From contig NZ_CP046120.1 of assembly GCF_009707465.1 (NCBI RefSeq), positions 1,889,501 to 1,953,500 on the forward strand: a DNA stretch of 64,000 nt. The letters run 5' to 3'. The DNA comes from Novosphingobium sp. Gsoil 351 (GTDB lineage: Bacteria; Pseudomonadota; Alphaproteobacteria; Sphingomonadales; Sphingomonadaceae). The position numbers and the translations under genes are program-made. The first letter of the stretch is position 1. Every line of letters begins with the position of its first letter. This document shows positions 50,359-63,581 of this stretch, piece after piece. Below the pieces are notes generated by a model, which had not been told where the DNA came from, searched no databases, and was given only the letters and a program-made list of their open reading frames with translations.

Positions 50359-51111
50359 ATGAACCGTTCCGACGCCCAGCCGCGCGATGCCGCGCCCAGC
50401 AAGTCGATCCTCGCCCACCCTTGGTTCGCCAGGATGATAGGGCTGTGGTTTGCGGCGCTGTTCGGCTTGAGCAGCCTCGCGCTGGCGCCCGAGGTGCTCG
50501 AACGGATCGTAACCACGCTCGGCATCGATACGATCCTGCCCGCCGCCGCGCCGCCGCTGGGCCAGACCGCACGGTTGCTGCTGGCGATGGGCATGGCCGG
50601 GGTGGGCGAGATCGTCGGCCTGCTGGTCGGCGCGCTCCTGGCCAGGCGACATCCGGCCCGACCCCGCCAACGGCACGAGCTGACGCCGGCCGCTGCGCAA
50701 GTCGATGCGATCGAGGCTGCTCCGCAGCCGGACGGCGAGTGGCTTGTCGAAGCTGAAAAGCCACACGAGAGCGCACCCGAGCCCGACGCCGCGCCCCTGT
50801 TGATCCCTGTCGAAACGGTGGCGGAGCAACCGCTTGCGCCGAGCGAACCGCGGCAACCGGTGATCCCGGCGGCGGTCGCGTCGGGCGTCGCGTCTGCCCC
50901 GGCGCGCATCGCGGCCGCCAACCTCGACGAACTGGGCGTCGTCCAGCTCAGCGAACGGCTCGCGCTCGCCCTCCAGGCGCGCCGCGAGCGCTGGGCGGAC
51001 GCACCGGCGGTGGCCGCGCCGCATGCGGCAGGCAACCCCGATCCCGGCGAAAGCGACCGCGCGCTGCGCGCCGCTCTGGCCTCGCTCCAGCGCATTTCCG
51101 GGGCGCACTGA
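50359..51111 (+). CDS. Membrane protein with Pro/Ala-rich tail, unknown
   Basis: A 250-residue protein: two hydrophobic helices (about 27-47 and 68-93) followed by a Pro/Ala/Glu-rich cytosolic-looking tail with a small helical end (ARIAAANLDELGVVQLSERLALALQARR as landmark near 180-210). I do not recognise a family. It follows the glycosyltransferase by 54 bases in the same direction, so it may belong to the same transcript; a link to polysaccharide export or envelope organisation is only a guess. Confidence 0.68.
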   Translation: MNRSDAQPRDAAPSKSILAHPWFARMIGLWFAALFGLSSLALAPEVLERIVTTLGIDTILPAAAPPLGQTARLLLAMGMAGVGEIVGLLVGALLARRHPARPRQRHELTPAAAQVDAIEAAPQPDGEWLVEAEKPHESAPEPDAAPLLIPVETVAEQPLAPSEPRQPVIPAAVASGVASAPARIAAANLDELGVVQLSERLALALQARRERWADAPAVAAPHAAGNPDPGESDRALRAALASLQRISGAH

Positions 51112-51274
51112 GCCCGCCCCGAGGCCTCCGCCCCCATCGCCGGGCTTGGCGGTTGCAAAATAACTATCCGCAAGCCATGGGACCCGAACACGCAATTATC
51201 GTCGCCTAGGCGGCGCGACGATTCGCGTTTGGTTTCCGCGGTAACTTGTACCGCGCTTGCAGACGGTGGAAAGA

Positions 51275-55915
<4,641 letters not shown>

Positions 55916-55970
55916 ATCGACTCAACTATTCCCGTCGCCCTGGCGACGGCCAATTGGAAATTTGACGATC

Positions 55971-57407
55971 GTGGGCAAGGAAACCGGATTTCTGGAGATC
56001 GAGCGGCAGGAGCCCGGCTACCGGCCGGTCGAGGAGCGGCTCAAGCACTATCGCGAGTTCACCGTCCCCCAGGCCGAAACCGCGCTCAAGGGCCAGGCGG
56101 CGCGGTGCATGAACTGCGGGATTCCGTACTGCCACAACGGCTGTCCCGTGAACAACATGATCCCCGACTGGAATCACCTGGTCTACGAAGGCGACTGGCG
56201 CGAGGCGCTGACCAACCTGCATTCAACCAACAATTTCCCCGAGTTCACCGGGCGCATCTGCCCCGCGCCGTGTGAGGCGAGCTGCACGCTCAACATCGTC
56301 GACGCCCCCGTGACGATCAAGTCGATCGAATGCGCGATCGTCGACAAGGGTTGGGAGGAAGGCTGGATCGTGCCGCGCCCGCCACTGCGCAAGACCGGCA
56401 AGTTGGTCGCAGTGATCGGCTCGGGACCGGCGGGCCTAGCAGCGGCGCAACAGCTTGCCCGCGCCGGGCATTCGGTAACGGTGTTCGAGAAGGCCGACCG
56501 GGTCGGCGGACTGCTGCGCTACGGCATTCCCGACTTCAAGATGGAAAAGCACCTGATCAACCGCCGGGCGATGCAGATGGAGGCAGAAGGCGTTCAATTC
56601 CGGACGAGCACCGAGGTCGGCGTCACAGTCAGCTTTGCCAGCCTGGAAGAGAACTTCGACGCGGTAGTGCTGGCGGGCGGCGCGGAAGAGCCGCGCGGGC
56701 TCGAGATTCCCGGCGCCGAGCTGCCCGGCGTGCGCCTGGCGATGGAATTTCTGACCCAGCAGAACAAGCGAAATGCCGGCGACGACGAATTCCGCGCCGC
56801 ACCACGCGGCACGCTGACCGCCACCGGCAAGCACGTGATCGTGATCGGCGGCGGCGATACCGGGAGCGACTGCGTCGGCACCTCCAACCGCCAGGGCGCG
56901 GCAAGCGTGACCCAGCTCGAGATTCTCGCCAAGCCGCCGGAAAAAGAAGATAAAGCGCTGACCTGGCCCGACTGGCCGCTCAAGCTGCGAACTTCGTCGA
57001 GCCACCAGGAAGGCGTCGCACGCGACTGGGCGGTACTGACCAAGCGCGTCGCGGGCGAGGACGGGCAGGTCACTGGGCTGGAATGCGTCCGCGTCGAATG
57101 GCGGGATCGCGAGATGATCGAGATTCCGGGGAGCGAATTCACCCTGCCCGCGGACCTGATCCTGCTGGCGATGGGCTTCACCGGCCCGCGCCGTCAGGGC
57201 TTGCTCGAACAGGCCGAGGTCGGGTTGGATGCTCGTGGCAATGTCGCAGCGGATACCTCGCGCTATGCGACCAGTCGCGAACGGGTGTTCGCCTGCGGAG
57301 ACATGCGCCGCGGCCAGAGCCTGGTCGTCTGGGCGATCCGCGAAGGCCGCCAGTGCGCCCGCGCGGTCGACGAGATGCTGATGGGGGCGAGCGAACTGCC
57401 GCGCTGA
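55971..57407 (+). CDS. gltD: Glutamate synthase (NADPH) small subunit
   Basis: A 478-residue flavoprotein that feeds electrons from NADPH to the large subunit. The N-terminal part has Cys clusters [14 protein letters not shown] and CPAPCEASC for 4Fe-4S centres; then the FAD motif [13 protein letters not shown], the [12 protein letters not shown] signature and the NADPH motif [13 protein letters not shown]. The start is set at GTG 55971, giving the family-typical beginning [14 protein letters not shown] 55962 in frame is an alternative. It follows gltB by 55 bases and must be in the same operon. Confidence 0.96.
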   Translation: MGKETGFLEIERQEPGYRPVEERLKHYREFTVPQAETALKGQAARCMNCGIPYCHNGCPVNNMIPDWNHLVYEGDWREALTNLHSTNNFPEFTGRICPAPCEASCTLNIVDAPVTIKSIECAIVDKGWEEGWIVPRPPLRKTGKLVAVIGSGPAGLAAAQQLARAGHSVTVFEKADRVGGLLRYGIPDFKMEKHLINRRAMQMEAEGVQFRTSTEVGVTVSFASLEENFDAVVLAGGAEEPRGLEIPGAELPGVRLAMEFLTQQNKRNAGDDEFRAAPRGTLTATGKHVIVIGGGDTGSDCVGTSNRQGAASVTQLEILAKPPEKEDKALTWPDWPLKLRTSSSHQEGVARDWAVLTKRVAGEDGQVTGLECVRVEWRDREMIEIPGSEFTLPADLILLAMGFTGPRRQGLLEQAEVGLDARGNVAADTSRYATSRERVFACGDMRRGQSLVVWAIREGRQCARAVDEMLMGASELPR

Positions 57408-57420
57408 CTTCAGAAAAACT

Positions 57421-57518
57421 CCGCTGTCCCGAGCTTGTCGAAAGACCACATTTCCTCCAATCGGCTTGCTTGAAGCACGAAGGCAAGAACGGCCCTTCGA
57501 CACGCTCTGGGCGAACGG
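57421..57518. repeat. Inverted REP-type pair after gltD
   Basis: The segment at 57421-57444 (containing GAGCTTGTCGAAAG) and that at 57493-57518 (containing CTTCGACACGCTCTGGGC) are imperfect inverted copies of one short palindrome. They flank about 48 bases between gltD and the next gene, like a two-unit REP element. It may also help transcription ending after gltD. Confidence 0.55.
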
Positions 57519-57526
57519 TTCTGGTG

Positions 57527-58177
57527 ATGACAAAATTGCTCCGGTTGGCGCTGCTCAGCTTGATCCTCGCATTTGCATGTCCGGCCGAGGCCCGCTCGCC
57601 CTACGCTGGGCGCTATCGCGTTGCAGAAGGGCCCGATGTCGCGGGCGGGCTCGAACTGGGCGCCGACGGCCACTTTCGCTACTTCTTGAGCGCAGGCGCG
57701 CTCGACCAGCACGCCGACGGCACCTGGACCGAGACCGGCGGCGACATCCGCTTGACCACCGACCCGAGGCCGGTCCCGCCCAGCTTCGCCCGCGGCCCCG
57801 ACGCCATGCCGGAAGCGGGCAAGGACGCGCCGACGATCCACGTCAGGCTGGCCGATGGCCGCGACCTTGCCGGGGTTGACTTCCGCATCGGCCTGACCAC
57901 GGGCGCGAGCATGGCGGGCTATACCCAGGCGGAAGGCTGGAGCTTCGAGGAACAAGGCGAGAAGCGAATCGTCTGGGTGGAGCTGGTTGAACCGATTTAC
58001 GACGTGGCTTCGCCGCGCTTCATCATCGATCCGCCCGCGGCCGGAGGGCTGGTGTTCGTGCTCACCCCCAATGACATCGAAGTCGTCGATTTCCGCAACG
58101 ACCGGTTCGAGAAGCGTTCGGACGATTTTGTCCTCCACTTGGGCGAGCGGACATTGCGAATGGTGCGAGCGAAGTGA
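57527..58177 (+). CDS. Exported beta-rich protein, unknown
   Basis: A 216-residue protein with a signal peptide (hydrophobic 4-19, cleavage around AEA-RS at 21-23). The mature part begins YAGRYRVAEGPDVAGGLELGADGHFRYFLS in outline, a repeated beta pattern seen in lipocalin-like or META-like domains, but I cannot assign it. Charged and Gly residues alternate, as in extracellular beta sandwiches. The gene begins right after the REP pair, so it is probably not part of the gltBD transcript. Confidence 0.72.
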   Translation: MTKLLRLALLSLILAFACPAEARSPYAGRYRVAEGPDVAGGLELGADGHFRYFLSAGALDQHADGTWTETGGDIRLTTDPRPVPPSFARGPDAMPEAGKDAPTIHVRLADGRDLAGVDFRIGLTTGASMAGYTQAEGWSFEEQGEKRIVWVELVEPIYDVASPRFIIDPPAAGGLVFVLTPNDIEVVDFRNDRFEKRSDDFVLHLGERTLRMVRAK

Positions 58178-58268
58178 TCGTTCCCGCATCGCAAAGGGAG
58201 TTGGCAGCCCCCTTGGGCAATCGACGGTTGGTAAACGCGAGATAGGTTCTCCGCTGCCAAGGCAGAGT

Positions 58269-58958
58269 TCAATCCTTGCCGCCGAACAGCTTGCGCCAGC
58301 CCTGTTTGGCGACCAGCCCGACCGAGCCAAAGTCTCCGATTTCCTGGAAGTCCTTGCCCTTGAGCGAGGTCCGCTCGCCCAGGGTCACGCGCACCGCGAT
58401 CCGCGGCCGGTCGGAATGGTTGGGATAGGCGCCGTAGAGCTGGGTCGCGTCGAAGAACAGCACCTGCCCAGCTTTCATCGCCGCGTCGTACGAAGGGGCG
58501 GTGGTGCTGGCGAGTTCGAGCGAGGAAAGCCGCGAGACCGAGACCATCGTCCGCTCGCCTTCCGCCGAGTTCGCGCCCATGCGCAGGCAGCCATTGCCTG
58601 CCCCCGCCTCGGTCACCGCAAACCACAGCGTGAACAGCGACGGCGGCTCGTCGGCGGCGCCCCATTCGCTCTGGTCGGTGCGATAGGTGGTCGAGGGCGC
58701 GCCGGCCTGCTTGATCGACGGGCAGGCGCGATAGACCACCGGATCCCGCAGCCGCTGACCGACCAGCGCGCGCGCATCGGGTTGTTCGAGGAGCTGGCGC
58801 AGCAGGCCTCCGGCCCCGCGGCTGGCGGCGAAGAACCCGGCCAGCTCTATCTCCGGTTCCCGGCTGCGCGGCGGCAGCGCAACCGCGGCTGCGCCAACCC
58901 GGGTTTCGAGTTCGGCGCGCAGCGTTTCGGGGATCGAACTCGACAACAATCGCCACAT
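58269..58958 (-). CDS. PhyH-like dioxygenase fold protein lacking the usual iron ligands
   Basis: A 229-residue protein with the order of a phytanoyl-CoA dioxygenase (PhyH) domain: RTDQSEW at 93-99, then LWFAVTEAGAGNGCLRMGA, and AYPNHSDRPRIAV at 177-189. In active PhyH enzymes the first motif is HxD and the distal His stands in an L-H-G motif. Here these read Arg93-Thr-Asp95 and Leu-Tyr175-Gly, so two of three iron ligands are missing. It is probably a non-catalytic or repurposed relative. ATG 58958 is chosen as start, without a clear ribosome-binding site. It is divergent from the helicase gene. Confidence 0.75.
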   Translation of the reverse strand: MWRLLSSSIPETLRAELETRVGAAAVALPPRSREPEIELAGFFAASRGAGGLLRQLLEQPDARALVGQRLRDPVVYRACPSIKQAGAPSTTYRTDQSEWGAADEPPSLFTLWFAVTEAGAGNGCLRMGANSAEGERTMVSVSRLSSLELASTTAPSYDAAMKAGQVLFFDATQLYGAYPNHSDRPRIAVRVTLGERTSLKGKDFQEIGDFGSVGLVAKQGWRKLFGGKD

Positions 58959-59172
58959 GCGGGTGGGCGGCCTCCAAAGCGCGAATCCTCGTGCGTTGGA
59001 CAGACCTTCCCGGTTTCGGCCGCAATGCGCAAGCCCCCACGCAAGCCGGGTTTGACCAAGTGCGCCGATCGTGCGTTGAAGGTGCGACGATGGCCGCCGC
59101 CCCTGCTCTTCCCCCGAAATCGAGCAATGGTTTTCCACGCGCGGGTGGCGTCCGCGGCGCCATCAGCGCGAA

Positions 59173-61539
59173 ATGCTCGCCGCTGATGCCGCGGGGCGGC
59201 ACGCGCTGCTGATGGCCGATACCGGGGCTGGCAAGACACTCGCCGGGTTTCTGCCGACACTGGCGGCCTTCGCGCAGGGGCAACCCCCGCCAGAAGGCCT
59301 CCACACGCTCTACGTCTCGCCCCTCAAAGCCCTGGCAAACGACGTCCAGCGTAATCTTCTGACGCCGGTCGAGGAGATCGGCTTGCCGATTCGGATCGAG
59401 ACGCGCAGCGGCGATACTCCTTCGGACCGCAAGGCGCGCCAACGCAGCAAACCGCCTCACATCCTCCTGACTACCCCCGAATCGCTCTCACTCCTGCTCA
59501 GCTATCCGGAAGCCGAGACGATGTTCACCTCCCTCCAGCGGGTGGTGATCGACGAGGTCCATGCCTTCGCCACCGGCAAGCGCGGCGATCTGCTCGCGCT
59601 GGCGCTGACCCGGCTCCAGGGGGTCGCGCCCAGCATGCGCCGCGCCGCGCTCTCGGCCACCGTTGCCGATCCAGAGGGCTTTCGCGCCTGGCTGGCCCCG
59701 TGGGGGGACATCGACAGCGTCGCGATGGTTGAGGGTGAGGCGGGCGCTGCGCCCGAGGTCGAGATCCTGCTGCCCGAGGACGCGCGAGTGCCGTGGGGCG
59801 GGCACGCTGCCGCGTGGGCGGTCCCGCAGCTCTACCAGTTGATCCGCGCCAACCGGACTACGCTGATCTTCACCAACACGCGCTTTCTGGCAGAGTACAT
59901 TTTCCAGCTGCTGTGGGAGATCAACGACGACACCCTAGCGATCGGCATCCACCACGGCAGTCTGTCGAAGGAAGCCCGGCGTAAGGTCGAAGGGTCGATG
60001 GCGCGCGGCGAGCTGCGCGCGCTCGTCGCCACCGCCAGCCTCGATCTGGGGGTCGATTGGGGCGACATCGACATGGTCGTCCAGATGGGCGCGCCCAAGG
60101 GCTCGAGCCGCCTCCTCCAGCGGATCGGTCGAGCCAACCATCGCCTCGACCAACCCAGCCGGGCGTTGCTCGTCCCGGGCAACCGCTTTGAATTTCTCGA
60201 GGCCACCGCCGCCAAGGACGCAGTCGATGAGGGCCAGCGCGACGGCGAAGACTTTCGTCCCGGTGGACTCGACGTGCTCGCCCAGCACGTGATGGCTTGT
60301 GCCTGTGCCGGGCCGTTCAGCCAAGACGCGCTGCTCGCGCAGGTGCGCTCGTCGCTTGCCTATGCCTGGGTCGACCAGACGGTATGGCAGCGGGTGCTGA
60401 ATTTCGTCGCGACCGGTGGGTATTCGCTCAAGGCCTACGATCGGTTCAAGCGGATCGTGCGCGACTCGGCGGGGACGTGGCGGCTGACCCACCCCGAGCA
60501 CGCCGCCCGCCACCGGCTCAACGCCGGGATCATCCTAGATGCCGAAATGCTCGAAGTGCGGTTCAGGAACGGGCGCTCGTTGGGTCGGGTCGAAGAGACC
60601 TTCGGCGCTTCGCTCAGCCCCGGCGACACCTTCTGGTTCGCGGGAACTAGTTTGGAGGTTGAGGCGGTTCGGGACATGGCGATCATCGTGCACGCGGCCA
60701 AGAGTGCGGCGGCGATCCCCAGCTATGGCGGGGCGCGGATGCCGCTGACGACGCACCTCGCCGACCGGGTCCGCGCCCTGCTGGTCGACCGCGCGGGCTG
60801 GGCGCGCTTTCCCGACGACGTGCGCGAATGGCTGGAGATGCAGGACTGGCGCAGCCGCCTTCCGGGGCCGGGCGAGCTGCTGGTCGAAAGCTTTCCCCAC
60901 GGCAAGCGCGAATACACCGTCTATTACACCTTCGAGGGGTGGAACGCGAACCAGTCGCTGGGGATGCTGCTGACCCGGCGGATGGAGGACCGGGGGCTGG
61001 GGCCGCTGGGGTTCGTGGCCAACGACTATTCGCTGGCGGTCTATGGCCTCAAGCCGGTCGCGGACCCCGCCGCGCTCCTCTCGCCCGACATCCTGACCCA
61101 CGAATTCGTCGAATGGGTCCAGAACTCGCACCTGCTTCGCCGCGCCTTTCGCGAGGTGGCGGTGATCGGCGGGCTGGTCGAGCGCCAGCATCCGGGCAAG
61201 CGCAAGTCGGGCAAGCAGGTGACCTTCTCGACCGACCTGATTTACGACGTGCTGCGCAAGTACGAACCCGACCATATCCTGATCGAGGCCGCCTGGGCCG
61301 ACGCGCGCACCCGCATGACCGACGTCAGCCGCGTCGGCGACCTGCTCGACCGCGCCGCCGGCCAACTGGTCCACGTCCAGCTCGACCGGGTCAGCCCGAT
61401 GGCCGTGCCGGTGATGGTGATGATCGGCCGCGAGAATTTGCCGTCGGGGGCGGCAGACGAGGACCTCCTGCTTGAGGCCGAGAGCCTGGCCGGGACGGCA
61501 ATGGGCGGAGGGGAGACTCCAGCTACGGAGCGCGACTGA
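59173..61539 (+). CDS. DEXH-box helicase, Lhr-Core / ligase-associated DNA-damage type (N-terminus frameshifted)
   Basis: A 788-residue superfamily 2 helicase as read from ATG 59173. Walker A is MADTGAGKTLAGF, then VIDEVHAF (DEVH), the SAT motif in ALSATVAD, QRIGRANH (motif VI), and a winged-helix plus Lhr-like C-terminal region. It matches the helicase of the bacterial ligase-associated repair group. The natural N-terminus (EIEQWFSTRGWRPRRHQRE) is present upstream in the same frame, but its start ATG 59090, with AAGG at the right distance, lies in another frame; one more C in the run 59111-59115 would join them. As it stands the gene is truncated or the sequence has an error. No ligase or nuclease partner is adjacent. 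Confidence 0.85.
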   Translation: MLAADAAGRHALLMADTGAGKTLAGFLPTLAAFAQGQPPPEGLHTLYVSPLKALANDVQRNLLTPVEEIGLPIRIETRSGDTPSDRKARQRSKPPHILLTTPESLSLLLSYPEAETMFTSLQRVVIDEVHAFATGKRGDLLALALTRLQGVAPSMRRAALSATVADPEGFRAWLAPWGDIDSVAMVEGEAGAAPEVEILLPEDARVPWGGHAAAWAVPQLYQLIRANRTTLIFTNTRFLAEYIFQLLWEINDDTLAIGIHHGSLSKEARRKVEGSMARGELRALVATASLDLGVDWGDIDMVVQMGAPKGSSRLLQRIGRANHRLDQPSRALLVPGNRFEFLEATAAKDAVDEGQRDGEDFRPGGLDVLAQHVMACACAGPFSQDALLAQVRSSLAYAWVDQTVWQRVLNFVATGGYSLKAYDRFKRIVRDSAGTWRLTHPEHAARHRLNAGIILDAEMLEVRFRNGRSLGRVEETFGASLSPGDTFWFAGTSLEVEAVRDMAIIVHAAKSAAAIPSYGGARMPLTTHLADRVRALLVDRAGWARFPDDVREWLEMQDWRSRLPGPGELLVESFPHGKREYTVYYTFEGWNANQSLGMLLTRRMEDRGLGPLGFVANDYSLAVYGLKPVADPAALLSPDILTHEFVEWVQNSHLLRRAFREVAVIGGLVERQHPGKRKSGKQVTFSTDLIYDVLRKYEPDHILIEAAWADARTRMTDVSRVGDLLDRAAGQLVHVQLDRVSPMAVPVMVMIGRENLPSGAADEDLLLEAESLAGTAMGGGETPATERD

Positions 61540-61544
61540 CCGAC

Positions 61545-61571
61545 AAAAAAGGGGCGGATCGCTCCGCCCCT
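61545..61571 (-). terminator. Rho-independent terminator of the tonB-exbBD operon
   Basis: A perfect 9-bp stem (61550-61558 with 61563-61571) with a TCGC loop is followed on the minus strand by six T (61550-61545). It lies about 30 bases after the stop of the last exbD. Confidence 0.9.
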
Positions 61572-61601
61572 TCCTGGTGATTGCTGGAGAATGCCTTGGG
61601 C

Positions 61602-62042
61602 TTAGCCGCCGGCCTTGCCGAAGTTGGCGTAGAGTTCGTTCTGGACGAAGCCGAACTTGCTGACGCCCGATATCTTGATGACCTTGAGCACCTGGTCGGC
61701 CAGTTCGTAGCTCGCAAACTCTTCCGGCTGGAACTGCAGCTCGGGTTCGGGCGTCATCGTCCGCGTCTGGGCGAGCAGCGAAACCAGCTGGCCCTGAGTG
61801 GTGGGCGCGCCGTTCCACAGGATCTCGTTGCCCTGAGTCAAAATCAGCTTGTTCTTCACCGGGTCGATCTGCTGCTCAGGGGTCGGCGGGGTAGCCGCCG
61901 GCAGATCGATGGGGATCGCGTGGGTAGCCACCGGGATGGTGATGATGAACATGATGAGAAGCACGAGCATGACGTCGATCAACGGCGTCGTGTTCATTTC
62001 CATCATCGGTGAGCCGTCGTCCTTGCCGCCGCTCATTGCCAT
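61602..62042 (-). CDS. exbD: ExbD/TolR family biopolymer transport protein (second copy)
   Basis: A 146-residue ExbD-like protein: one membrane helix (about 23-40) beginning with the functional Asp in MNTTPLIDVMLVLLIMF, and a periplasmic domain. With ExbB it uses the proton gradient to drive TonB. AGGAG stands nine bases before ATG 62042. It is the last gene of the operon, 33 bases after the first exbD, and is followed by a strong terminator. The two exbD copies differ in their periplasmic parts, so they may form a heterodimer or serve different receptors. Confidence 0.93.
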   Translation of the reverse strand: MAMSGGKDDGSPMMEMNTTPLIDVMLVLLIMFIITIPVATHAIPIDLPAATPPTPEQQIDPVKNKLILTQGNEILWNGAPTTQGQLVSLLAQTRTMTPEPELQFQPEEFASYELADQVLKVIKISGVSKFGFVQNELYANFGKAGG

Positions 62043-62075
62043 TGTCTGGTACTCCTGTTCGTTCGGCTGTCGGCG

Positions 62076-62600
62076 TTAGCCGTTGGGATCGACGGGGTTG
62101 GAAATGAAGCCCACCCGCGGATAGCCGGAAATCTGGACGTTGTAGATCGCCCCGGCGATGCACTTCCACGGCACGTTGACGTCGCCGCGGATGTGAACTT
62201 CGGGGATCTTGTCGGGATCGATGTTCTGAGCCCCGCCCTCGCGCTTGACGATCGCGTCCAGCCGCTCGAACGCCTGCTTCTGCAATTCGGCCGAATCGAC
62301 CGGGCTCGTATTGTTGAAATAGACCCGGCACTGCCCGCCGCGCGATGAACCCTCGTAGCCCGGATCGCCGGGACTGCGCCCACCCTCGTCGGTCGAGACA
62401 ACCGCGAGCAGCAGGTTTTCGACCTTGTCCTGCGATTCCTCGTACGGGTTGACCGGGACCTTGAGCTTCTCGATCTGCTTGATCGCCACCGGCACCGCAA
62501 TGAGGAAGATGATCAGCAGCACCAACATCACGTCGACCAGCGGCGTGGTGTTGATGTCCGACATCGGAGTTTCTTGGGCGCCGCCTACCGCAACTGCCAT
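62076..62600 (-). CDS. exbD: ExbD/TolR family biopolymer transport protein (first copy)
   Basis: A 174-residue ExbD-like protein with the critical Asp in INTTPLVDVMLVLLIIF and a single membrane helix at about 20-40. Its periplasmic part is longer than in the second copy and contains a Gly-rich insertion (STDEGGRSPGDPGYEGSSRGG as landmark) and two Cys. ATG 62600 is taken as the start; a shorter start at the Met before SDINTTP is possible. It follows exbB after a 143-base gap that holds a strong hairpin. Confidence 0.93.
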   Translation of the reverse strand: MAVAVGGAQETPMSDINTTPLVDVMLVLLIIFLIAVPVAIKQIEKLKVPVNPYEESQDKVENLLLAVVSTDEGGRSPGDPGYEGSSRGGQCRVYFNNTSPVDSAELQKQAFERLDAIVKREGGAQNIDPDKIPEVHIRGDVNVPWKCIAGAIYNVQISGYPRVGFISNPVDPNG

Positions 62601-62698
62601 GCTCTCATATCCTGTTCTCTTGCGGTCGGTTCCGGAGGGCGTTGTCCCGCCTGGAAGGCCGACCCACCGCCTCGCGCGGCCGCATGCGTTTGCTCACC

Positions 62699-62734
62699 GC
62701 CCTCCCCCGCGGGCGGGCGCCCGCGGGGGAGGGC
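62699..62734 (-). promoter_or_regulatory. Intercistronic 16-bp hairpin between exbB and exbD
   Basis: Arms 62699-62714 and 62719-62734 are perfect reverse complements with a 4-base loop, almost all G and C, 9 bases after the exbB stop. No T run follows, so it is not a standard terminator; it more likely protects the exbB message from 3' exonucleases or reduces read-through so that ExbB is made in excess over ExbD. Confidence 0.7.
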
Positions 62735-62743
62735 AAGTCGTAC

Positions 62744-63502
62744 TCAATTCTTGGCGGCAGCCGGTGCCGCGGGGCGGGCCGGAGCGGCGGTGGTCACCGC
62801 AGGGCGAACCGCACCCTTCGAGTTGATGTTCGCGAGCACGTCGGTCGAGAACCCGCTCAGGTGCTCGGCGATGCGCTTGTTGCGGCTCTGCAGCCAGTTG
62901 TAGGCGAGCACGGCCGGAACGGCGACGAGCAGACCGAGCGCGGTCATGATCAGCGCCTCGCCGACCGGACCCGCGACCTTGTCGATCGAGGCCGAACCGG
63001 CGATGCCGATGTTGATCAGCGCGCGGTAGATGCCGACCACGGTGCCGAACAGACCGATGAACGGCGCGGTCGCGCCCACGGTCGCGAGGAAGGGCAGGCC
63101 GCCGGCGAGACGCGCGTTGATCGAGGCTTCCGAGCGGGCGAGCGAGCCGTGGAGCCAGTCGTGAGCTTCCATCGAATCGGTCATCTTGCCGTGCTGGTCT
63201 TCGGCGGCGAGACCATCGTCGACGAGCTGGCGGAAGGCCGAGTTCTTGTCGAGCTTGTTGGCGCCTTCGCGAAGGTTGTTGGCGCGCCAGAAGTTGGTGC
63301 GGACATCGCGCGCCTGGCCCATGATCTTCTGCTGTTCGAAGAACTTGGTGAACAGGATGTAGAACGAGCCGAACGACATGATCCCCAGGATCGTGACCGT
63401 GGCATAGGCGATGAAACCGCCCTGCTGGAGCGCTTCGGCGAAACCGAACTTGTTCTGCGGCGCGGCGGTCTTGGCTGCCGCGGCCAGGATGTCGATGAGC
63501 AT
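62744..63502 (-). CDS. exbB: ExbB/TolQ/MotA family proton channel protein
   Basis: A 252-residue ExbB-like protein with three membrane helices: one near residues 30-50 and two at the end (GGLPFLATVGATAPFIGLFGTVVGIYRAL and GEALIMTALGLLVAVPAVLAYN as landmarks), the latter with the conserved Thr/Gly turns of the ion path. A charged cytoplasmic loop lies between. The C-terminal tail is Ala/Pro-rich. GAGGAAG precedes ATG 63502. It forms the proton channel that energises TonB together with the ExbD proteins. Confidence 0.95.
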   Translation of the reverse strand: MLIDILAAAAKTAAPQNKFGFAEALQQGGFIAYATVTILGIMSFGSFYILFTKFFEQQKIMGQARDVRTNFWRANNLREGANKLDKNSAFRQLVDDGLAAEDQHGKMTDSMEAHDWLHGSLARSEASINARLAGGLPFLATVGATAPFIGLFGTVVGIYRALINIGIAGSASIDKVAGPVGEALIMTALGLLVAVPAVLAYNWLQSRNKRIAEHLSGFSTDVLANINSKGAVRPAVTTAAPARPAAPAAAKN

Positions 63503-63581
63503 GCGGGTCTTCCTCTCAAACAATATCGAAAATGCGAATTCGCAGGGTTGGTCATGCCGGGGCGGAACCCGCCCCGGCGAG

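Noticed and set aside
50359..51111. Reading the Pro/Ala-rich membrane protein as a polysaccharide co-polymerase
   Set aside because: It has two helices but no Wzz motif; only its position favours that role.
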